Origin: Alteromonas sp. 1_MG-2023
Lineage (GTDB): Bacteria; Pseudomonadota; Gammaproteobacteria; Enterobacterales; Alteromonadaceae
Assembly: GCF_030547075.1 (NCBI RefSeq)
Contig: NZ_JAUOQH010000005.1
Coordinates: 186,001-250,000 of the forward strand
Direction of reading: 5' to 3'
Length of the DNA: 64,000 nt
In this document: positions 57,852-64,000 of the stretch, one piece after another
Layout: the number at the start of each line of letters is the position of its first letter
Numbering within the stretch: position 1 is the stretch's first letter
Made by a program: the position numbers and the translations under genes
Notes under the pieces: model-generated
What the model was told of the DNA's origin: nothing
The model's input: only the letters and a program-made list of their open reading frames with translations
Databases searched by the model: none

Positions 57852-59375
57852 ATGAATACTGACAAACCAGCTTCAGATCATAGTAATGACGCACATCCTC
57901 ATGACGATTCTATTATAGAGCACCCTTTTGTAGAGCACCCTTTTGTAGAGCACCCTCCTGTCGGTGATGCTGTTGAAGGTGAAGCGGTTACAGGCAAACA
58001 CCACCATGCATACGCTAAAGCCAGAGTAAGTAGAGATGCTCGCTTCGATGGACGCTTTTTTGTGGCGGTGAAAACCACTGGTATATTCTGCCGGCCTATT
58101 TGCCCTGCAAAGCTACCCGCAGAGAAGAACGTTGCTTATTATAATCATGCTGCACAAGCTATGAATGATGGTTTTCGGCCATGCTTGCGATGTCGACCCG
58201 ATAGCGCGCCGTCTTCCTTTGCATGGTTAGGTGTGGGCACCACAGTGGCAAGGGCGTTAACACTGTTAAGCGATATTCCCGTACAGTCTATTTCAACCAT
58301 TTCGGATCGGTTGGGAATAAGTGAGCGATACTTAAATAAATTGATGGTATCGCATACTGGATTGTCGCCTAAACAATATCAAGATTTACAAAGAGTGTTA
58401 TTTGCTAAGCAGTTGCTTCAGCAATCTACCTTGCCCCTAATCGACATCGCATTTAGCGCGGGTTACGCATCTATAAGGCAGCTTCAAAGGGCAGTGCAAA
58501 CTTATTGCAAGAAAACCCCAAGTGAATTGCGTAGTAAACGGAATGTTTCACTGCCCGAAATATCACTAAGGTTATACTTTAGGCCCCCTTACCATTGGGG
58601 ACAAGTTAGAGAGTTCCTAGCCTTGAGGGCTATTGGTGGCGTAGAAACGATTACTGAAGATACTTATTCTCGTTACATTTGTGTAGGGGGAGAGTCGGGG
58701 TTTATTAGTGCTACGTTTAATGAGCGCGCAAACGGTTTTGATGTGAAAATACGTTTGCCAAACTTAGCCTATGTGTATAAAACCGTTGAGCAAATAAAGC
58801 AGTTACTCGACCTTCATGCTGCGCCAGAGCTAATAGAAAAATCGCTACAGGCGGCAGGTTTAGCCGATAGTCTGCTCACAAAAGGCTTACGGCTTCCAGG
58901 TACATGGACAGTATTCGAAAGTGGATGTAGAGCCATAGTGGGTCAGCAAGTTAGTGTGAAAGCCGCGATTAACCAAGCTGGGTTGTTAGCTCAGCATTTA
59001 GGGGCGACAGCAACAGTTGAGCAAGCCGACTTTGAAGGTGGTAAACATTATTGTTTCCCCGAGCCGGAAGCTGTCGCGAGTAGCGATTTGGCATTTTTAC
59101 GCATGCCGAACGCCCGTAAAAATGCTTTGCGTGATTTTGCCGAACTGTTTAAAAACGGCAACCTGCCTTCTCATGATGAGATATTGTCAATTAAAGGTGT
59201 TGGCCAATGGACATTAGATTACCTTAAGATGCGAGGTGAACGTGATCCTGATGTGTATTTGGCAGGCGATCTTATTGTAAGAAAAATGGCGGGGAAACAC
59301 CCTGTTTCGCCCCAAGAGGCTGCGCCATGGCAAAGCTATTTAACACTGCAACTTTGGCAGCTAAGCAATAATTAG
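57852..59375 (+). CDS. Ada-type regulator fused to AlkA 3-methyladenine DNA glycosylase
   Basis: 507 residues. An Ada zinc domain with C80, C84, C111 and C114, the same spacing as C38, C42, C69 and C72 of E. coli Ada, so it can take methyl groups from phosphotriesters. An AraC-type helix-turn-helix follows (about 130-215: STISDRLGISERYLNKL; LPLIDIAFSAGYASIRQLQR). From about 230 comes AlkA, with the helix-hairpin-helix LSIKGVGQWTLDYLKMRG and the catalytic aspartate in YLAGDLIVRK. This is one protein that senses methylation, activates genes and removes damaged bases. The extreme N-terminus has three EHPFV-type repeats. ogt follows after 31 bases. Confidence 0.92.
   Translation: MNTDKPASDHSNDAHPHDDSIIEHPFVEHPFVEHPPVGDAVEGEAVTGKHHHAYAKARVSRDARFDGRFFVAVKTTGIFCRPICPAKLPAEKNVAYYNHAAQAMNDGFRPCLRCRPDSAPSSFAWLGVGTTVARALTLLSDIPVQSISTISDRLGISERYLNKLMVSHTGLSPKQYQDLQRVLFAKQLLQQSTLPLIDIAFSAGYASIRQLQRAVQTYCKKTPSELRSKRNVSLPEISLRLYFRPPYHWGQVREFLALRAIGGVETITEDTYSRYICVGGESGFISATFNERANGFDVKIRLPNLAYVYKTVEQIKQLLDLHAAPELIEKSLQAAGLADSLLTKGLRLPGTWTVFESGCRAIVGQQVSVKAAINQAGLLAQHLGATATVEQADFEGGKHYCFPEPEAVASSDLAFLRMPNARKNALRDFAELFKNGNLPSHDEILSIKGVGQWTLDYLKMRGERDPDVYLAGDLIVRKMAGKHPVSPQEAAPWQSYLTLQLWQLSNN
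57918..57962 (+). repeat. Three tandem 15-bp units inside the Ada-AlkA gene
   Basis: GAGCACCCTTTTGTA is repeated at 57918 and 57933, with a third copy at 57948 carrying changes. It is in frame (EHPFV) and lies in an unstructured N-terminal tail, so copy number could vary without harm. Confidence 0.8.
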
Positions 59376-59406
59376 TGTGCGGTATACAATACAGTAGGGA
59401 TTAGTC

Positions 59407-59883
59407 ATGACATTAAGTAAAAGCTACTTAGTATCACCACAAGGTTTGTTAGAAATAATCGCAACGGCGAAGGGTATTAGTGCTATCACCTTCGTAGATG
59501 CTCGTAGTACTGATTCTGTTAGTAGTAGCGAGCTTACTGAAACCGCAAAAACGCAGCTAGCGGCTTATTTTAACGGTACGCTTACCCAGTTTGACTTACC
59601 TTTTGATGCAAAAGGAACAGATTTTCAGCACGCAGTGTGGAAAGCGTTGTGCGATATTCCTTATGGTGAAACAGCCAGCTATGCAGATATCGCCAATAAG
59701 CTAAATAACCCCAAAGCCGTGCGTGCGGTGGGTATGGCCAATGGGCGTAATCCTATCGCCATTGTAGTACCGTGCCACCGAGTGATTGGAAGTAATAAAA
59801 CCCTAACTGGGTACGCAGGTGGACTTGAACGTAAGCAATACTTACTTAAATTAGAAAGGGCGCAAGGCGTACTATGGGCTTAA
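59407..59883 (+). CDS. ogt: Methylated-DNA-protein-cysteine methyltransferase Ogt
   Basis: 158 residues. Removes methyl groups from O6-methylguanine by moving them to its own cysteine in IVVPCHRVIGSN; GMANGRNPIAIV and TGYAGGLERKQYLL complete the active site. It is the second gene of the alkylation-repair operon, 31 bases after the Ada-AlkA fusion. Its end overlaps the EamA start by ten bases. Confidence 0.95.
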   Translation: MTLSKSYLVSPQGLLEIIATAKGISAITFVDARSTDSVSSSELTETAKTQLAAYFNGTLTQFDLPFDAKGTDFQHAVWKALCDIPYGETASYADIANKLNNPKAVRAVGMANGRNPIAIVVPCHRVIGSNKTLTGYAGGLERKQYLLKLERAQGVLWA

Positions 59884-60764
59884 GAGATATTGCTGCACTA
59901 TTATTGTTAGCGTCTATTTGGGGCGGCTCGTTTATTTTCATGCGTGTGGCGGCGCCAGAATTTGGCATTTATGTGCTGGTAGCAATTCGTACCGTGCTTG
60001 CTACCTGTGTGTTGCTGCCTATTTTGATGATGACGGGGGGCGTGAGCCAAATTTTCCGCCACTGGTTTCCCATAGCATTAGTGGGATTGGCGAATACCGC
60101 AGTGCCCTTCGTACTATTCAATTACAGCAGTTTGCATTTAGAAGCTGGGGTTAATGCCATTCTAAACGCTACCGCCCCCATGTTCGGTGCCCTTGTAGCG
60201 TGGTTGTGGCTAGGCGATAAGCTTACCCCGACTGCCATTGCAGGCTTAGCACTTGGTTTTTTGGGGGTAACGGTAATTAGCCAGCAAAAGCTAGGGGAAG
60301 GTGACATTAGTTTTGTGCCTATTCTTACAGCGTTGCTTGCTACTACCTGTTACGGAATTGCGGCCAGTATGATGAAAAAGTGGCTACAAGGTGTGCGGCC
60401 ATTAGTGGTGGCAACGGGCAGTCAGGCCATGGCATCTATCATGTTAGCGCCGTTCGCGCTAAGTACCCTTCCAGCCACTATGCCAAGTACGAATGCATGG
60501 GCAAATGCTATAGCACTTGCCATCATAGGTACTGCCATTGCTTATATTCTATATTTTAAATTAATCGCGAATGTAGGCCCTGCAAAAGCAATATCGGTGG
60601 CTTATATGGTGCCGTTGTTTGGCATTATATGGGGCGTATTGTTCTTACAAGAACACTTGTCGTTACAAACCATAATTGGTGGGGTAATGATACTAACTGG
60701 GGTGGCGCTGACTACCGGGGTGATAGGAATAATAAAACGGAGTAGGGCTGCAAAAGCTGCGTAA
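59874..60764 (+). CDS. EamA/DMT family transporter
   Basis: 296 residues with ten membrane helices in two repeated EamA halves (LLLASIWGGSFIFMRV; SIWGGS and LGDKLTPTAIAGLALGFLGV in the first, FLQEHLSLQTIIGGVMILTGV in the second). Exporters of metabolites in this family are diverse and the substrate is not predictable. Its start overlaps the end of ogt, so it is translated from the alkylation-repair mRNA, though a functional link is not evident. Confidence 0.88.
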   Translation: MGLRDIAALLLLASIWGGSFIFMRVAAPEFGIYVLVAIRTVLATCVLLPILMMTGGVSQIFRHWFPIALVGLANTAVPFVLFNYSSLHLEAGVNAILNATAPMFGALVAWLWLGDKLTPTAIAGLALGFLGVTVISQQKLGEGDISFVPILTALLATTCYGIAASMMKKWLQGVRPLVVATGSQAMASIMLAPFALSTLPATMPSTNAWANAIALAIIGTAIAYILYFKLIANVGPAKAISVAYMVPLFGIIWGVLFLQEHLSLQTIIGGVMILTGVALTTGVIGIIKRSRAAKAA

Positions 60765-60792
60765 CGACTTCGTTTGACTTGGCAGAAAGCCG

Positions 60793-60844
60793 TTAGCATC
60801 ACTCACCTTTAGCTAAGAGCGGCCAAATACGGTGGTGATGCTAA
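60793..60844. terminator. Inverted repeat between EamA and GGDEF genes
   Basis: TTAGCATCAC (60793-60802) pairs with GTGATGCTAA (60835-60844), with a 32-base loop that can partly extend (CACC/GGTG). It lies between convergent genes; there is no T run, so termination is only a guess. Confidence 0.4.
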
Positions 60845-60909
60845 ACGTTATATGTTTAAAATCTGTTCGTTAATTTCAAATAGAAAAAATAAAAGCTTCA
60901 CCAGCTTAC

Positions 60910-62331
60910 TTATTCAATAAGCTGCATGCGAACTAGGTTGTGCCCATCTCTTTTCGCTTGATAGAGCGCATCTTCTGCATGCGCCGTCACTTCATTCATA
61001 CTGCGCGTTGTGGCGGTAAAAGACACCCCAAACGACGCAGTCAATTGAAGCTGCGGAGATTCACTTAATGGTGTTAGCGTTGCTATGCCATGACGTAAAT
61101 TTTGTGCGGTATCGAAGGCTTCATGCGGCCCGGTTTGTGGCAGCAATACAATAAACTCTTCACTGCTCCAACGGCCCAGCACATCTTGCTCACGCAGATG
61201 ATCAGAAAGGTATGCCACCACTTTATCTAATACATCATCACCGGCATTTCGCCCATGGGCATCAATAATATGGCCAAAGTCGTCTACGCTGATTAAGATC
61301 ACGCTAATAGAACGCTGCTCTTTTAATAACGATTGATAGATAAGTTCTAGGTTAGTGCGGTCAGGCAATCTATTAGCATGGCGCACGATTAAATCTGGTT
61401 GCATGTCTCGTCTAAAGTAATACAACAAATTATAAATAAGTAAGAATAACGAGAACACTACCACCAACAGTGTGACTACACTGAAAATGAAGGCTTGAGA
61501 AATTTCAGTTTGCCTGTCTTCTAACGGACTAAGTAGAAATACGGTCCATCCAAACTGGTTCAGCTTAACTTCGGCAATTAGGAAGTCTTTTTGATCAATG
61601 GTGACCAACTTATTGTTAAGCGCTTGTTCGTCTTGCACTGCGACAGGCAAGCTAGCATACCAAGGTAACTCAGAAAGGTTGGTAAAGTCAGAATATGAGG
61701 CTACAAGTGAAGGGTCAGAAGAAAGCATAATATCGCCTTTCCCGTCTACAAAAAGAAAGTCGTAACCATATTGCTCTTTGTACGAATCGAAAACGCTAAT
61801 GAAGCTGCGTAAGCTTTTACCTACGCCGAAGAAGCCTAAGAAACGGCCATCGTCATCGAAAATTTTAAGATCGATATAGAAATGGGTGTCTTCCCACTTG
61901 CCGATATCTGCGACTGCATCATGAGGGCCATCTCGGTATTTAAAATACCAACTTACTTCACCCTCAACTAAGTCGATGGTGCTGCCATCTGAGTTAAATT
62001 GGCGTTTTGCGGCTTCACTGGCAATAAAGAATGATAAACCAAACTCTTTTTCAAGCCGAGTTAAGGTAGTGAATATGGCGGTTTCGTCAACCTCTTCACC
62101 TTCTAGTAAGGTTACTAATTCGGTTGAACGGCCTAATGCTTCAGAGGTATGAAGAGGCTTCAGTAAATGCTCAACGATAAGCGATACCGCTGGCGATAGT
62201 GACTGTTGCTGTGCTCTGCTTTGCTCCGCTACAATTTTAGAAATACTAAAATGTACTAGGGTAACAATAGCTAATACAACAACGGCAAACAGCACCAATA
62301 TACTTCGGTGAAGTGTACGAAATGTATTCAC
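60910..62331 (-). CDS. GGDEF-family protein with Cache-like sensor and altered SSEEF motif
   Basis: 473 residues. Membrane helices at about 10-32 and 281-305 enclose a periplasmic region of about 250 residues with dCache-like features (DLKIFDDDGRFLGFFGVGKSL; DFLFVDGKGDIMLSS). The GGDEF domain keeps the I-site R380-E-Q-D383 but reads RWSSEEF at 387-393 where active cyclases have R-F/W-G-G-D/E-E-F. Loss of both glycines of the GTP loop suggests reduced or no cyclase activity and a role as c-di-GMP receptor, though this is inference. Single gene. Confidence 0.88.
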   Translation of the reverse strand: MNTFRTLHRSILVLFAVVVLAIVTLVHFSISKIVAEQSRAQQQSLSPAVSLIVEHLLKPLHTSEALGRSTELVTLLEGEEVDETAIFTTLTRLEKEFGLSFFIASEAAKRQFNSDGSTIDLVEGEVSWYFKYRDGPHDAVADIGKWEDTHFYIDLKIFDDDGRFLGFFGVGKSLRSFISVFDSYKEQYGYDFLFVDGKGDIMLSSDPSLVASYSDFTNLSELPWYASLPVAVQDEQALNNKLVTIDQKDFLIAEVKLNQFGWTVFLLSPLEDRQTEISQAFIFSVVTLLVVVFSLFLLIYNLLYYFRRDMQPDLIVRHANRLPDRTNLELIYQSLLKEQRSISVILISVDDFGHIIDAHGRNAGDDVLDKVVAYLSDHLREQDVLGRWSSEEFIVLLPQTGPHEAFDTAQNLRHGIATLTPLSESPQLQLTASFGVSFTATTRSMNEVTAHAEDALYQAKRDGHNLVRMQLIE

Positions 62332-62530
62332 TGACTACGCAAGCTCCTTTGCTGCTACAATCCAGATCGGTTCAATCGTAAAGTATACCCGTAGATTTAT
62401 TGAACTGCTAGGCTGTTTACCTCACAGTAGACTTAAGAATAAGTCTGTAAAAATCAATCGCTGACATATGATCACGGCTTAGATACACTAGGCGCAAAAT
62501 TCGTATTATCGATTTACGTAAAGGAATAGC

Positions 62531-63889
62531 ATGGCATTTTCAGTGGTAGTTTTAGCCGCAGGTAAAGGCACGCGCATGAAGTCTTCGTTACCCAAAGTAC
62601 TTCATAAAGTGGGCGGAGTGCCCATGGTGCAGCGCATTATTAATACCGTTCAGGCACTCGAAGCCGATAATATTCACCTAGTGTACGGCCACGGTGGCGA
62701 TAAGCTTCAGGCCACACTATCGGGTGAAAATTTAAATTGGTGCTTACAAAAAGAGCAGCTAGGCACTGGGCATGCGGTTCAGCAAGCAGCGCCACACATT
62801 AAAGACGATGAAGACGTACTTATCTTAGTGGGCGATGCCCCTCTTATTCGCCAAGAAACACTGGCTGAACTTAAAGCGGTAAAAGCAAAGTGCGATTTAG
62901 CGTTACTTACTGTTGAGCTAGACGACCCTACAGGAATGGGCCGTATTATTCGTAAAGACGACAACATTACCGCCATTGTTGAACACAAAGATGCTACCGA
63001 TGCGCAAAAGCAAATTCGTGAAATTAATACGGGCATGATGATGATGGCCGGAAGCGATTTAAAACGTTGGCTAGGTGCACTTAGTAACAGCAATGCACAA
63101 GGCGAATATTACCTTACCGACGTAATTGAAATGGCAGCCAATGAAGGCAAACGCATTCAATCGGCACAGCCACAAGAGGTGGTTGAGGTTGAAGGGGTAA
63201 ATAACCGCATTCAATTGGCGCATCTAGAACGCGCATTGCAGCTTCGCCAAGCGAACGAACTAATGACCAATGGTGTGGCACTGGCCGACCCTCAGCGTTT
63301 TGACCTAAGAGGCACATTAACCACGGGGCAGGACGTCACCATTGATATTAATGCAGTGGTAGAAGGTAACGTTATTTTAGGTAATAACGTGATTATTGGG
63401 CCAAACTGCATATTAAGGAATTGTGAAATTGCCGATAACGCGGTAATTGAAGCTAATTCTATTGTTGAAGAAGCGATTGTTGGTGAAAGCTGCACTGTAG
63501 GGCCATTTGGTCGTTTACGCCCAGGCGCTGTCATGCACGCGAAATCTAAAGTGGGTAACTTCGTTGAAATGAAGAAAACCGTGCTAGGCGAAGGCGCTAA
63601 GGTTAATCATCTTACCTACCTAGGTGATGCAGAAGTGGGCGCTAACGCCAACATAGGAGCAGGCACCATTACGTGTAATTATGATGGTGTGAATAAGTCT
63701 AAAACGGTAATAGGTCAGAATGCATTTGTAGGTTCTAACTCTTCGCTGGTGGCACCGGTTAAAATTGGTGACAATGCCACGGTAGGTGCTGGTTCAGTAA
63801 TTACCACCGAAGTAGAAAGTGCGGCACTTGCTGTAGCGCGAGGAAAGCAACGTAATATTGCTAATTGGCCTCGACCTACCAAAAAATAG
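62531..63889 (+). CDS. glmU: Bifunctional GlmU (UDP-GlcNAc synthesis)
   Basis: 452 residues, ATG with AAGGAAT upstream. Catalyses acetylation of glucosamine-1-phosphate and then uridylylation to UDP-GlcNAc, for peptidoglycan and LPS. The N-terminal half has [20 protein letters not shown] and GDAPLI; the C-terminal half is a left-handed beta-helix of hexapeptide repeats with [31 protein letters not shown] and NWPRP at the end. Confidence 0.98.
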   Translation: MAFSVVVLAAGKGTRMKSSLPKVLHKVGGVPMVQRIINTVQALEADNIHLVYGHGGDKLQATLSGENLNWCLQKEQLGTGHAVQQAAPHIKDDEDVLILVGDAPLIRQETLAELKAVKAKCDLALLTVELDDPTGMGRIIRKDDNITAIVEHKDATDAQKQIREINTGMMMMAGSDLKRWLGALSNSNAQGEYYLTDVIEMAANEGKRIQSAQPQEVVEVEGVNNRIQLAHLERALQLRQANELMTNGVALADPQRFDLRGTLTTGQDVTIDINAVVEGNVILGNNVIIGPNCILRNCEIADNAVIEANSIVEEAIVGESCTVGPFGRLRPGAVMHAKSKVGNFVEMKKTVLGEGAKVNHLTYLGDAEVGANANIGAGTITCNYDGVNKSKTVIGQNAFVGSNSSLVAPVKIGDNATVGAGSVITTEVESAALAVARGKQRNIANWPRPTKK

Positions 63890-63929
63890 CGGTCAGTTTC
63901 TAAAACTGAAAAGCAATTAAGCACAGAAT

Positions 63930-63955
63930 AAGGACAACATATGTTGTCCTTTTTT
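63930..63955 (+). terminator. Terminator of glmU
   Basis: AAGGACAACATATGTTGTCCTT (63930-63951) is a perfect 22-base palindrome, followed by TTTT. It lies 40 bases after the glmU stop. Confidence 0.85.
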
Positions 63956-64000
63956 GTTTTTAAATTTTGAAAATTGCTTAATTATTTAGCAATAAGTAAG

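Overview
The window looks like a stretch of core chromosome from a marine gammaproteobacterium, most likely Alteromonas or a close Alteromonadaceae relative. The signs are moderate GC content, two large TonB-dependent receptors, a PEP-CTERM-like tail, the dusB-fis, aroQ-accB-accC, groS-groL, pntA-pntAB-pntB and ompR-envZ blocks in gammaproteobacterial form, and many GGDEF/EAL-type proteins. I see no tRNA, rRNA, transposase, phage gene or CRISPR array. The species assignment is inference from gene content only.

Layout. 1-2.2 kb: ompR-envZ (minus strand). 2.3-7.6 kb: an accessory cluster with a DUF2855 protein, a DAPG/phloretin-hydrolase-like protein and a TetR regulator on the minus strand, divergent from a TonB-dependent receptor, with a three-half-site operator between them. 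7.7-12.8 kb: a secreted protein with a degenerate PEP-CTERM-like tail, then a second TonB receptor downstream of an NCS2 nucleobase permease on the same strand. 13.2-18.7 kb: a PrkB-type kinase, a DUF2339 membrane protein, a voltage-gated-type K+ channel and a CBM9-like exported protein. 18.9-25.8 kb (minus): purD, an exported methyltransferase, three palindromic elements, purH, fis, dusB and prmA. 26-30.5 kb: a periplasmic binding protein, an amidase, a HiPIP, a flavin reductase-like protein and a CPXCG zinc-ribbon protein. 30.7-35.4 kb: a FAN1-type VRR-NUC nuclease fused to a DEDDh exonuclease behind a near-consensus LexA box, small conserved proteins, a short RNA candidate with promoter and terminator, an outer-membrane-like protein and a structured non-coding stretch. 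35.4-43.8 kb: accC-accB-aroQ, an M23 peptidase, dsbD, fxsA and groS-groL with a sigma-32 promoter. 44.3-50.4 kb: a GGDEF-EAL protein, a Zur-box-controlled zigA-DUF1826 operon, ppiC and small proteins. 50.8-56.4 kb: three-subunit transhydrogenase and speA. 56.4-64 kb: a beta-lactamase-like hydrolase, an Ada-AlkA fusion with ogt and an EamA transporter, a Cache-like GGDEF protein with an altered SSEEF motif, and glmU.

How the parts fit. Most genes are housekeeping: fatty acid synthesis, purine synthesis, chaperones, polyamine and NADPH supply, cell-wall precursor synthesis. The regulated accessory parts are the TetR-controlled import/hydrolysis cluster, the zinc-starvation pair zigA-DUF1826, the alkylation-repair operon, and the nuclease with a possible SOS box. 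The most interesting unexplained items are the palindromic elements between purH and the methyltransferase, the short RNA at about 33.95 kb, the structured region near 35.1 kb, the LexA-box nuclease fusion, and the TetR/TonB/DAPG-hydrolase-like module. No search or structure prediction was run; family names come from recognised motifs.
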